Shown here one piece after another: positions 23,378 to 31,177 of a stretch of DNA of 32,851 nucleotides; position 1 is the first letter of the stretch, and each line of letters starts with the position of its first letter. The translations under genes were made by a program, and so were the position numbers. The notes beneath the pieces are model-generated. The model searched no databases. It was not told the DNA's origin and was given only the letters and a program-made list of their open reading frames with translations. The stretch is taken from positions 1-32,851 of the forward strand of contig NZ_BAGN01000169.1 of NCBI RefSeq assembly GCF_000308835.1. Reading direction: 5' to 3'. Source of the DNA: Nocardia vinacea NBRC 16497 (GTDB lineage Bacteria; Actinomycetota; Actinomycetes; Mycobacteriales; Mycobacteriaceae).

Positions 23378-23659
23378 ATGTTCGATCCCATCACTCTTGC
23401 CGTCGGGGCCGGAATCGCCGGTGTCGGCTGGGCCCTCGGGCGGTTCGGCAGGCGCACGCCCGCTGGATCCGCGGTTGCCCGGTGCGGCTGTGGCCACGAC
23501 CTGGCGCTGCACGATCCGGAGGCGGGCACCTGCCATGCCGAGCTGGTCCGCAAGACGTACGGCGGGCCCGTATGGGTGCAGTGCGGTTGCCGACGCTACA
23601 CCGGTCCGGTCCCGGTCGAGGATTACTTCAGCAGACCGATCATGCCCTCGGACGACTGA
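23378..23659 (+). CDS. 93-aa Cys-rich zinc-ribbon-like small protein
   Basis: Not assigned to a named family. A short hydrophobic N-terminal segment (about residues 5-20) is followed by a basic patch and a cysteine cluster: C36-G-C38-G-H40, H45, C52-H53 and C69-G-C71. The pattern of two C-x-C pairs about 30 residues apart with an intervening Cys and His suggests a zinc-binding domain, possibly membrane-associated. The ATG at 23378 is preferred because a TATAAT lies 6 nt upstream (leaderless); the ATG at 23372 would add two residues. The stop lies one base from that of the convergent AhpD-like gene. Confidence 0.72.
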   Translation: MFDPITLAVGAGIAGVGWALGRFGRRTPAGSAVARCGCGHDLALHDPEAGTCHAELVRKTYGGPVWVQCGCRRYTGPVPVEDYFSRPIMPSDD

Positions 23660-23660
23660 C

Positions 23661-24110
23661 TCAGGACTCGGCCGCCGAGGCGGGCTGCATGCGCAGCGGC
23701 ACCCCGATCCGGTTCCACAGGTTGATCATCGCGGTGACCGCGACCAGACCGGCCCGCGCGCCCTCCTCGAAGTTCTTCTCCACCTCGGCCCAGATCTCAT
23801 CGCTGACACCGTGTTCACCGAGGCTGGTGACCGCCTCCGCGTAGGCGAGGGCAGCTCGTTCGGCCTCGGTGAACTTCACCGACTCACGCCAGGCATTGAG
23901 ATAGTAGATCCGCTGTTCGGTCTCGCCCGCCATGCGCGCGTCGGTGGTGTGCATATCGATGCAGAACAGGCAGCCGTTCATCTGGGAAACGCGGATCTTC
24001 ACCAGCTCGCGCACCGTCGCATCCAGTGGCCCACGGCGAATGGCCTGTTCTGCGGCGTACCAGGCCTTGTAGATCTCGGGCGCCACCTCGGCGAGTTGCA
24101 TGCGTGACAT
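23661..24110 (-). CDS. AhpD-like carboxymuconolactone decarboxylase family protein
   Basis: A 149-residue all-helical protein of the CMD/AhpD family. The redox motif NGCLFCIDMH gives Cys47-x-x-Cys50 with His54, as in alkylhydroperoxidase AhpD and its relatives, which reduce peroxides through a dithiol. Helices around RRGPLDATVRELVKIRVSQ and FTEAERAALAYAEAVT match the family. ATG at 24110 is chosen because GAGAGGA sits about 7 nt upstream; a longer in-frame extension would only add unconserved Arg-rich residues. It lies 65 nt downstream of the PstS-like gene on the same strand and may be cotranscribed. Confidence 0.92.
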   Translation of the reverse strand: MSRMQLAEVAPEIYKAWYAAEQAIRRGPLDATVRELVKIRVSQMNGCLFCIDMHTTDARMAGETEQRIYYLNAWRESVKFTEAERAALAYAEAVTSLGEHGVSDEIWAEVEKNFEEGARAGLVAVTAMINLWNRIGVPLRMQPASAAES

Positions 24111-24175
24111 TGGCCGTCCTCTCTCGAAATCGCTTACCCGAGTACGACGAGATAGCCGCCGAATCTGTGACAACG

Positions 24176-25720
24176 TCACGAAGACGGCAGGCAGCGGGCC
24201 CGATCGGGAAGCTCACCGCACGGCTCGTTGCCATGCTCGCGCAGCACATCCTTACCGGTCAGATCGGTCAGGAAGTGCAGGAAGCTCGCGCCGAGCGAAT
24301 CGCCGGCGAGTTCGCCGTAGCTGTAGGCGTATTCGACGCCCCAGAACGGATAGCTGCGGTTGACGGCGGCGTCGCGACCCGGTGTTACGCCATTGATGGT
24401 GAGGGTCGTGGCTCCCGCCTTCACCGCCTCCGAGAACTCGCTGTAGCCGATCGCGCCCGGGATGTCGCCGACAGCCTTCTGCATATCCTTGGTGACCTGC
24501 ACATCGCAATATCTGGCCGTCGCGGGCGCGCCATCCTTGATCGCGACACAGCTGATATGCGGCCGATCTGGCTGCGGACCGCCGAGTAGCCTGCGCTCCA
24601 ACGTATTTCGAGTGCCCGATCCCGGTATCCGATTGACCAGTACGACGGGCAGGTCGGCACCGCCGACATCGCGCCAGTTGGTGATGCGGCCCTGATACAG
24701 ATCCTGGATCTGTGCGACAGAAAGGTTGCTGACGCCGACATCCTTGTGCACGATCATGGTGAACAGCGACAGCGCCAGCGGACGGTCCAGCAGCGGTTGG
24801 TAACCATCACCTTTCGGGCCGTCACTGATCGTGAGCAGATCGGGATCGTCCTTGCCCTCCTCGGCGAGCCGGTCGAGGCCGCGTTCGGTGCCCTCGAAGC
24901 CGAAGGTGAATTCCGCTCCGGCGCATCGCTTCCCGTACTGCGCGGCCGCATCGCGGATGACCGGTTCGAAGGCCGACGAGCCGACCACCGTGAGTTTGCC
25001 CGCGGCACAATCCAATGGCGTCGGATCGGGCGCCAGCACGGAAACCAGCAGCTGGACGACGATCACCACGACCAGAAAGGCCGTGAGCGCCACCATCACT
25101 CGCGAAATGCCGGTGCGGCTCTGGGTTTCGATAATCCGCCCACCCTTGATGCCGCCGCTCAGTACCGGATCCGCGTACTCCCCCGTACCCTCCGAACGTT
25201 GCAGAATAGCCAGGATCTTGTAGTGATCACCGCGATTGAGTGGAACCCTCGGCAGATCGATGGCACCGATATGCCCTTCGGTATCCTCACGAACCGCGAT
25301 ACCCGAATCACGCCCCAGCGAATCGGCCAGACCCTCGTCACTCAGCTCGGTCACCGCCATGCCGATGACCCTGCGCTGCGAAAAGTTCAGATGCAGGCCG
25401 ACCCGCCCCACCTCGGGTGCCCGGTAGTCGTGCGTATCGATCGGTGTCGCACCGCTGTTTTCGATACGGACCAGCACCACCGATAGATCCTTCAGCGGCG
25501 GACTCACACCATCTTGCTCGGGGCGCAGCTGTGGCAGTACACCGGGAAAGACCGATTCGATCTCACCGGTGACCGGCGTATCCATCTGCACCCGATAGCC
25601 GATTTCCTTGCGTCCGACGAAGACGAACTCCCATAGGAATGCGACGATCGGCACCGCGATACCGATGAGTCCGAGCACGATTTCGATCGGAAAGCCACCC
25701 ACCGGCGCCGCCACCCCCAA
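24176..25720 (-). CDS. Two-TM protein with intracellular domain and external PstS-like binding domain
   Basis: A 514-residue protein. TM1 spans about residues 12-35 and is followed by Arg-Lys, placing residues 36-206 (a beta-rich domain of unknown type) inside the cell. TM2 spans about 207-230 and the C-terminal ~280 residues outside resemble a phosphate-binding PstS-type periplasmic protein (KLTVVGSSAFEPV, ITNWRDVGGADLPVVLVNR, GSGTRNTLE, GAIGYSEFSEAV). No pst transport genes are nearby, so a sensing or tethering role is possible. The start is doubtful: TTG at 25720 and GTG at 25714 have poor ribosome sites, while a well-placed GGGAGG and ATG at 25753 lie in the same frame but are followed by TGA at 25735-25733. 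Confidence 0.8.
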   Translation of the reverse strand: MGVAAPVGGFPIEIVLGLIGIAVPIVAFLWEFVFVGRKEIGYRVQMDTPVTGEIESVFPGVLPQLRPEQDGVSPPLKDLSVVLVRIENSGATPIDTHDYRAPEVGRVGLHLNFSQRRVIGMAVTELSDEGLADSLGRDSGIAVREDTEGHIGAIDLPRVPLNRGDHYKILAILQRSEGTGEYADPVLSGGIKGGRIIETQSRTGISRVMVALTAFLVVVIVVQLLVSVLAPDPTPLDCAAGKLTVVGSSAFEPVIRDAAAQYGKRCAGAEFTFGFEGTERGLDRLAEEGKDDPDLLTISDGPKGDGYQPLLDRPLALSLFTMIVHKDVGVSNLSVAQIQDLYQGRITNWRDVGGADLPVVLVNRIPGSGTRNTLERRLLGGPQPDRPHISCVAIKDGAPATARYCDVQVTKDMQKAVGDIPGAIGYSEFSEAVKAGATTLTINGVTPGRDAAVNRSYPFWGVEYAYSYGELAGDSLGASFLHFLTDLTGKDVLREHGNEPCGELPDRARCLPSS

Positions 25721-25760
25721 GAGATCTTTGTGTCAACCATTCTCGAACGTCATCGGGCAT

Positions 25761-25766
25761 CCTCCC
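25761..25766 (-). promoter_or_regulatory. Strong ribosome site leading to a 6-codon ORF in frame with the PstS-like gene
   Basis: GGGAGG (read leftward) lies 7 nt before the ATG at 25753, an ideal spacing. The six codons that follow (MTFENG) end in TGA at 25735-25733, five codons before the TTG used for the PstS-like protein and in the same frame. It is either a leader peptide with reinitiation, or the original start with a nonsense mutation or sequence error. Confidence 0.5.
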
Positions 25767-25864
25767 AGATCCCGCACGAGTGTTCGGCAACAGTTAACCC
25801 GGTGGTCAGAAGCTGCCGCGAGATCACATCCGACCAGGTCGGCCCGCCCGCGCCGAGGCGACGA

Positions 25865-26938
25865 TCAAACCACGTCCCCAGCTGCCGATTTCGTCCAGGC
25901 GAGCAGCTTCTCAGCTGGCCAGGTGTTGATAACCCGGTCCGCGGCAACACCATTCGCGACGGCCCGCTCGCAGCCGTAACCCAGCCAGTCCAACTGACCA
26001 GGGGCATGCGCGTCGGTATCGATCGAGAAATAGCAACCCATTTCGACTGCCAGCTGCAGCAATCGCGACGGCGGATCGAGCCGCTCGGGACGACTGTTGA
26101 TCTCCACCGCCGTGCCATAACTCCGGCACGCCTCGAAGACAAGTTCGGCATCGAAGCTCGACTCGGGCCGCAGACCCCGCTGCCCCGCGATCAGTCTGCC
26201 GGTGCAGTGGCCGAGTACATCCACATTCGGATTCGCCACCGCGTACACCATGCGCTTGGTCATCGTCTCGCTGTCGGCGCGCAGGTGCGAATGTACGCTG
26301 GCCACAACGATATCGAGTTCGGCGAGCAGATCGCTCTGCTGATCCAGGGTCCCGTCATCGAGGATGTCCACCTCGATCCCGGTGAGAATCCGGAACGGCG
26401 CGACTCGTTCGTTCAGCTCCGCGACCACATCCAACTGCCGCCGCAACCGGTCCGCCGAAAGCCCGTTGGCGACGGTCAACCGCGGCGAATGATCGGTCAG
26501 CGCGCAGTATTCGTGGCCGAGCGCGGCCGCGATGCCCATCATCTCCGCGATCGGACTGCCACCGTCGGACCAGTCGGAGTGGGTGTGCAGATCGCCGCGC
26601 AACTGGGCCCGCATGGGTTTGCCCGGCGCCCCGATGGGCTGCGCGGCCTTGCGGAGTTCGCTCAAATACTCCGGTACCGCACCGGAATACGCCTGTTCGA
26701 TGACGGCGGCGGTCTTCGGCCCGATCCCCGCGAGTTCTTGCCAGCTGTGCGCAGCGCGATGGGTCGCGTGCTCGTCCTCGGACAGCTGGTCGACGATATC
26801 GGCGGCCCGCCGGTACGCCTTCACCCGATGTGTTTGCGCCCGTGCGCGTTCCAGCCAGAAGCCGATCTCGCGCAGCGCCTCCGCCGGACCCGGAGCGTTC
26901 CCCGGATCCGGAGCGACGATCGAATCGTCTTCCGCCAC
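25865..26938 (-). CDS. PHP-domain metal-dependent phosphoesterase with helix-hairpin-helix
   Basis: A 357-residue protein. A helical N-terminal part contains ELAGIGPKTAAVIEQA (helix-hairpin-helix, about 68-84), as in PolX-type DNA polymerases. The C-terminal PHP domain begins near residue 112 with GDLHTHSDWSDGGSP (His118, His120) and continues with ALTDHSPRL, GIEVDI, ASVHSHL, LGHCTGRL, EINSRPERLDP and DTDAHAP, all metal-ligand motifs. This is the PolX layout without the polymerase domain, so a DNA-end or nucleotide phosphoesterase is likely. GTG at 26938 begins 5 nt after the stop of the reductase gene upstream, suggesting one transcript. Confidence 0.88.
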   Translation of the reverse strand: MAEDDSIVAPDPGNAPGPAEALREIGFWLERARAQTHRVKAYRRAADIVDQLSEDEHATHRAAHSWQELAGIGPKTAAVIEQAYSGAVPEYLSELRKAAQPIGAPGKPMRAQLRGDLHTHSDWSDGGSPIAEMMGIAAALGHEYCALTDHSPRLTVANGLSADRLRRQLDVVAELNERVAPFRILTGIEVDILDDGTLDQQSDLLAELDIVVASVHSHLRADSETMTKRMVYAVANPNVDVLGHCTGRLIAGQRGLRPESSFDAELVFEACRSYGTAVEINSRPERLDPPSRLLQLAVEMGCYFSIDTDAHAPGQLDWLGYGCERAVANGVAADRVINTWPAEKLLAWTKSAAGDVV

Positions 26939-26943
26939 AGCGG

Positions 26944-27525
26944 TTATCGAATCCGGCTGTACTTCACGAAGGCGACGCCGTCCTCGAACACCCTGCTGGT
27001 GATCACCCGGAAGCGGGCCGCCTCGGGCAGGCGCGGACCGGAACCGAACAGCGGGCGGCCACGGCCGAGTACGACCGGGTACAGCTTCAGGAAGATCTGA
27101 TCGATCTCCGGCAGCAACTCCTGCGCCAATTCCCCGCCGCCGCACAGCCAGATCCCGAGCCCGTTGTCCCGCTTCAACTCTCGCACCGTGGCGAGCGGAT
27201 CGGCCGAGATCAGCTCCACCGAAGGATCCGGACTCTCCGGCAGCGTCGTCGATGCGACGAATTGACGCAGATGCGAATACGGGCTGGAAGTTCCGGTTCG
27301 CACGCCGAAGTCGTGGGTCTTGCGACCCATCAGCACGGTGTCGAAGTAACGGTTGCGCTTATCGATGCCGAGGGCCTCCCGCACCTTCGTCGGCAGAGTC
27401 TCGGGATATTGCGCGGTGATCGCCGGGCCGTGATCGCCACCGACCGGGAAGAAGTCGACCGACCCCTCCTCGGTGGCGATGAACCCGTCGATAGTCGAAG
27501 CGACGTAGTAGGTGAGCTTGCGCAT
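26944..27525 (-). CDS. Dihydrofolate reductase / RibD C-terminal family reductase
   Basis: A 193-residue NADPH-binding reductase-type protein. It begins RKLTYYVASTIDGFIA, the usual start of this family, and has VLMGRKTHDFG and GIWLCGGGELAQELLPEIDQ, which form the cofactor site. It is distinct from folate DHFR; members are usually uncharacterised. The ATG at 27525 has GGAGGAAGGA upstream. It is followed after 5 nt by the PHP gene. The 94 nt before it (to the mutM stop) contains a short stem, CGGCTC-GG-GAGCCG, but no clear promoter. Confidence 0.9.
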   Translation of the reverse strand: MRKLTYYVASTIDGFIATEEGSVDFFPVGGDHGPAITAQYPETLPTKVREALGIDKRNRYFDTVLMGRKTHDFGVRTGTSSPYSHLRQFVASTTLPESPDPSVELISADPLATVRELKRDNGLGIWLCGGGELAQELLPEIDQIFLKLYPVVLGRGRPLFGSGPRLPEAARFRVITSRVFEDGVAFVKYSRIR

Positions 27526-27619
27526 AAGTCCTTCCTCCACGGCCGGTCGGCTCCCGAGCCGCCTAAAAGAACGGTAGCTCGCCGACGCCGATTTTTTCCG
27601 AGCGACCTGCAAGCAGTCG

Positions 27620-28486
27620 CTACGAGAAGCGGCGACGGGCCTTCGGTTGGCAGCGCGGGCAGGAGTAGGAAGAACGATTCATGAACTTCTCCCGCAGAAT
27701 GGGTGCACCACAGCGACGGCACGGTTCGTCCTCGCGACCGTAGACCGCGAGCGAGCGTTCGAAGTAGCCGGATTGGCCGTTGACGTTGACATACAACGCA
27801 TCGAACGAAGTGCCACCGGCCGCGAGCGCCTCCCCCATCACCGCGCCGACCTCGGTGAGCAGGGTGCGCACGGCGGGTCTGGTCAGCCCGGACGCGAGCC
27901 GGTTGCCATGGATCTTCGCCCGCCACAAAGATTCGTCGGCATAGATATTGCCGACGCCGGAGATCACGGTCTGATCCAGCAACACCCGCTTGATCTCGGT
28001 CTGTTTGGCGCGCACCGCAGCCACCACGACCTCCGGGTCGTAGCGCGGGTCCAGCGGATCCCGGGCGATATGGGCGACAGGTTGGGGCACCAGCGTCCCG
28101 TCGACCTCGACCAACGGTGCGAGCGCCCAGCCGCCGAAAGTGCGCTGATCGACGAAGCGCAATTGCGCACCGTCGTCGAGGGTCGCGAGGATATGCGCGT
28201 GCTTCTCCACCGGAGCATCGGCCGGCTGCACCAACATCTGCCCGCTCATACCGAGATGGACGACCAACGAGGTGTCCGGATCGTCGAAGGTGAGCCACAG
28301 ATATTTGCCGCGCCGCTCGGCGGCGGCAACTCGCAGACCCTTCATCCGAGCCGTCAGATCGTCCGCACCTTCGAGATGGCGGCGCACCGACCTGGGATGG
28401 CTCACCGTGACGGATTCGACCACCCGCCCGACAACATGTGCGGCGAGTCCGCGCCGGACGACCTCGACCTCGGGAAGTTCTGGCAC
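27620..28486 (-). CDS. mutM: Formamidopyrimidine-DNA glycosylase (MutM/Fpg)
   Basis: Base-excision repair enzyme removing 8-oxoguanine and ring-opened purines. The catalytic N terminus M-P-E-L-P-E-V-E is intact (Pro becomes the nucleophile after Met removal, Glu3 assists), with the lysine of RRGKYLWL, the helix-two-turn-helix GVGNIYADESL, and a C-terminal zinc finger C-RR-C ... C-PR-C. At 288 residues it has normal length. GTG at 28486 lies one base after the rnc stop, so the pair is cotranscribed, as in M. tuberculosis (Rv2924c-Rv2925c). Confidence 0.98.
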   Translation of the reverse strand: MPELPEVEVVRRGLAAHVVGRVVESVTVSHPRSVRRHLEGADDLTARMKGLRVAAAERRGKYLWLTFDDPDTSLVVHLGMSGQMLVQPADAPVEKHAHILATLDDGAQLRFVDQRTFGGWALAPLVEVDGTLVPQPVAHIARDPLDPRYDPEVVVAAVRAKQTEIKRVLLDQTVISGVGNIYADESLWRAKIHGNRLASGLTRPAVRTLLTEVGAVMGEALAAGGTSFDALYVNVNGQSGYFERSLAVYGREDEPCRRCGAPILREKFMNRSSYSCPRCQPKARRRFS

Positions 28487-28487
28487 G

Positions 28488-29210
28488 TCAGGCTTCGTCG
28501 GTCAGCGCCCGATAGGCGGCGCCCGCGGCCTTCTGCTCGGCTTCCTTCTTGGAGCGGCCGATGCCCTGACCGTACGGACGACCGCCGATCACGGTGGTCG
28601 CGGTGAATTCCTTGTCGTGATCGGGACCTGTCGAGGTGATCTCGTAGCTCGGCACGCCGAGGCCACGTTCGGCGGTGAGCTCCTGCAGGCTGGTCTTCCA
28701 GTCCAGTCCGGCGCCCATCCGCGGTCCGCGCTCGAGCAGGTCGGCGAACAGCCGCAACACCACCTCGCGCGCGACATCGATTCCGTGCTCGAGATGGACC
28801 GCGCCGAGCAGCGACTCCATGCCGTCGGCGAGAATGCTCGGCTTATCCCGGCCGCCGGTGAGCTCTTCGCCCTTACCGAGCAGCAGGTGCACGCCGAGCC
28901 CGCCCGCGCCGAGCCCGCGCGCCACCTCGGCGAGCGCGTGCATATTCACCACGCTCGCCCGCAGCTTGGCCAGTTCGCCCTCGGACTTGTCCGGGTGCTC
29001 GTGGTATAGCCGCTCGGTGATGCTCAGGCCGAGGACCGAGTCGCCGAGGAACTCCAGACGCTCGTTGGTCGGCAGCCCGCCGTTCTCGTACGCGTACGAC
29101 CGGTGCGTCAGCGCCAGCCGCAGCAAATCGGCCCGCACGTCGACGCCGAGCGCCGCGAGCAGGCTCGCATGTTCACCGGACGCGCCGGATTCGTCCTTAC
29201 TGGCGGTCAC
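28488..29210 (-). CDS. rnc: Ribonuclease III
   Basis: Double-strand-specific endoribonuclease for rRNA and mRNA processing, 240 residues. The catalytic signature NERLEFLGDSVLG and the second acidic site ADGMESLLGAVHLEHG are present, followed by a double-stranded RNA-binding domain (DWKTSLQELT to SKKEAEQKAAGAAY). GTG at 29210 gives a normal N terminus, although no strong ribosome site is visible. It lies 22 nt downstream of rpmF, so it probably depends on the same message. Confidence 0.97.
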   Translation of the reverse strand: MTASKDESGASGEHASLLAALGVDVRADLLRLALTHRSYAYENGGLPTNERLEFLGDSVLGLSITERLYHEHPDKSEGELAKLRASVVNMHALAEVARGLGAGGLGVHLLLGKGEELTGGRDKPSILADGMESLLGAVHLEHGIDVAREVVLRLFADLLERGPRMGAGLDWKTSLQELTAERGLGVPSYEITSTGPDHDKEFTATTVIGGRPYGQGIGRSKKEAEQKAAGAAYRALTDEA

Positions 29211-29232
29211 GTCGATACGACAGGTCGAACGA

Positions 29233-29415
29233 TCAGACAGCAGCGGTGACCTGGCGGCCCTTGTAGGTGCCGCAGGAGGGGCATGCGATATGCGGCAGCG
29301 TCTTCTCGCCGCAGGCGCGGTTCGGGCACGTGATCAGGGTCGGCGCGGTGGCCTTCCACTGGCTGCGCCGCGACCTGGTGTTGGAACGGGACATCCGGCG
29401 CTTGGGAACGGCCAC
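29233..29415 (-). CDS. rpmF: 50S ribosomal protein L32 (zinc-containing form)
   Basis: A 60-residue ribosomal protein beginning AVPKRRMSRSNTRSRRSQWK, as in L32. Four cysteines (30, 35, 45, 48) form the zinc-binding set, so this is the zinc-containing version rather than the cysteine-free paralogue expressed under zinc starvation. GTG start at 29415 with AGGAGAAG upstream. It sits between DUF177 and rnc, the widespread yceD-rpmF order. Confidence 0.97.
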   Translation of the reverse strand: MAVPKRRMSRSNTRSRRSQWKATAPTLITCPNRACGEKTLPHIACPSCGTYKGRQVTAAV

Positions 29416-29469
29416 GACTACTTCTCCTCTTGTCCTATTGCTTGCCGGTACGGCAGCACTGTCTCGGTC

Positions 29470-30099
29470 TTAATGGTCTGTGTTGGTTGCACCCGAATCG
29501 GGGCTGCCATTGCCGGGCGACTCGGCGGCGAACTTCGCCAACCCGGCCCAGCGAGGGTCAAGTATCTCATGCCCATGGCCGGAACCCGCAATCGCCATCC
29601 GGACACCGCATTCCGGGCACAGGCCCGCGCAGTCCGGAGTGCACAGCGGCTGCAGCGGCAACTCCAAGCCGATCTGGTCCGTGATCACCAGTTCCAGGTC
29701 GATCTTGTCGTCGACGATGCGGTAGATCTCGTCGTCCTCGGTGGTCTGCTCGGTCGCGCTGTGCGGGTAGGCGAACAGCTCGGTGAGCTGAATTTCCACC
29801 GCGCCGGTGAACGGTTCGAGGCAGCGCGCGCACTCACCGGCTGTCGGCCCGGAGACCGTTCCGGTGACGAGCACACCCTCGGACACCGCCTGCAACTGCA
29901 GATCGAGGTCCACCTCTGCGCCCACCGGAATGGCGATCAGGTCCAGCCCGATCCGCTCCTCGGTGGTGACGAGGCGATGCAACTCTTTCATCGTGCCGGG
30001 GCGACGACCAAGGCTGATGACATCCAGCACGAAACCCGCGTCCGGCGCACGGCGCGAGGCCGAACGAGGGCGCGAATCGGGACCGGAACCGGCGGACAT
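29470..30099 (-). CDS. DUF177 / YceD family protein
   Basis: A 209-residue protein of the YceD/DUF177 family, linked in bacteria to large ribosomal subunit and 23S rRNA maturation. CARC near the centre and CTPDCAGLCPECG near the C terminus are the conserved metal-binding cysteines. The first ~20 residues and last ~30 are low-complexity. ATG at 30099 is chosen; a GTG directly before it would add one residue. It precedes rpmF by 54 nt, and corresponds in position to Rv2926c. Confidence 0.93.
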   Translation of the reverse strand: MSAGSGPDSRPRSASRRAPDAGFVLDVISLGRRPGTMKELHRLVTTEERIGLDLIAIPVGAEVDLDLQLQAVSEGVLVTGTVSGPTAGECARCLEPFTGAVEIQLTELFAYPHSATEQTTEDDEIYRIVDDKIDLELVITDQIGLELPLQPLCTPDCAGLCPECGVRMAIAGSGHGHEILDPRWAGLAKFAAESPGNGSPDSGATNTDH

Positions 30100-30177
30100 C
30101 ACGAACTCACTTCACATTCGAGGGGAAATGGGCAACCACTCCACAATACGCGAGGGCCCGGCGAGGACCCAAACCGG

Positions 30178-30924
30178 TCAGCGGCGATAGTCGGCCGCGT
30201 AATCCGGAGCTCCTGCACCCGAGCGCAGTTGGTGACGTCCGCCGCGCACGGTCCGCAGGGTGGAGTTGAGGGTCTCCTCGAAGTCGGCGAGCCTGCTGTC
30301 GACGTAGTGGTCGCATTCGTCGCGCATCCGATCGGCCTCTTCGTTCGCACCGTCGATCAACCGGGCCGATTCGGCATGCGCGGCACGCACAACTTCGGTC
30401 TGCGTGACCAAGCGGTCGCGCTCGGCCTCACCCTCGGCGACCGAACGGTCATAGGAGGCCTTGCCTGCCTCGATCATCCGCTCGGATTCGATGCGAGCCC
30501 GACCGGTGACGGCCTCGAATTCGGCATTGCCGTCGGCGACGATGCGGTCGGCCTCGGCCTGTGCGGTATTCACCAGGTGGTCGGCGTGCGCGCTGGCCTC
30601 GGCGACCATGCGGTCGGCGTGCGCCTTGGCGTCGGCGAGAATCCGGTCGGCCTCCTCGCGGGCCGATCCGATGGTCTGGTGTGCCTGGTCGTTGGCGGTG
30701 GTCACGGTCGTCTCGGCGGTGGTGCGGGCGTCGGAGACGATCTTGTCGCGATGATCGAGCACGTCCTGGGCGTCGTCGAGTTCGCCGGGCAGTGCATCAC
30801 GCACGTCGTCGAGTAGTTCGAGCACGTCACCGCGCGGCACGATGCAGCTGCGGGTCGGCGGGATGCCGCGCGCTTCTTCGACGATGGCGACCAGCTCGTC
30901 GAGAGCTTCGAATACGCGATACAT
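30178..30924 (-). CDS. sepIVA: SepIVA, DivIVA-like septation protein
   Basis: A 248-residue protein whose N terminus, MYRVFEALDELVAIVEEARG, and C-terminal RGRHQLR-like end (RGGRHQLRSGAG) match M. tuberculosis Rv2927c (SepIVA), a cytosolic septum-associated protein needed for division. PRGDVLELLDD near residue 30 is a DivIVA-like membrane-targeting segment. Residues ~60-225 form a continuous coiled coil with repeated ADRI/ADRM heptads. A GGAG lies unusually close (1 nt) to the ATG at 30924. It is 75 nt upstream of DUF177 on the same strand, keeping the mycobacterial gene order. Confidence 0.93.
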   Translation of the reverse strand: MYRVFEALDELVAIVEEARGIPPTRSCIVPRGDVLELLDDVRDALPGELDDAQDVLDHRDKIVSDARTTAETTVTTANDQAHQTIGSAREEADRILADAKAHADRMVAEASAHADHLVNTAQAEADRIVADGNAEFEAVTGRARIESERMIEAGKASYDRSVAEGEAERDRLVTQTEVVRAAHAESARLIDGANEEADRMRDECDHYVDSRLADFEETLNSTLRTVRGGRHQLRSGAGAPDYAADYRR

Positions 30925-31051
30925 GCTCCTACCCCACTCTCGTGCAGACCTACGGCGAAACTTTCCGCCGTAGGCCCAGTGTGCCCCTCGTCACGGCTCG
31001 TGCCGAGTCACCCACCGGTGTGTCGTGCAGGTGTCTCGTACGCCACAAAAA

Positions 31052-31076
31052 CAAGTGGAGGATATGTCTCCACTTG
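31052..31076. promoter_or_regulatory. 9-bp inverted repeat between sepIVA and the GtrA-like gene
   Basis: CAAGTGGAG (31052-31060) and CTCCACTTG (31068-31076) form a perfect dyad with a 7-nt AT-rich spacer. A TACATT at 31081-31086 could be a rightward -10 directly beside it. Such a site suits a dimeric repressor acting on the GtrA-like gene, or on sepIVA read the other way. Seen: the repeat. Inferred: function. Confidence 0.5.
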
Positions 31077-31177
31077 GTGTTACATTTATCGAGAAGGTCG
31101 CAACAAGATCTTCTTAAGTGGATCGCAGGCCCTGACCGGGACTGTGGGGTTAGAGGAGGCCGACCGGGCGGATTGCG

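Noticed and set aside
27571..27600. T-rich stretch GATTTTTTCC as a terminator
   Set aside because: It reads as a T tract only on the plus strand, where no gene precedes it, and no proper stem is next to it.
28675..30816. 713-residue plus-strand frame across rnc, rpmF, DUF177 and sepIVA
   Set aside because: It spans four well-supported minus-strand genes and their gaps, which a real gene would not do.
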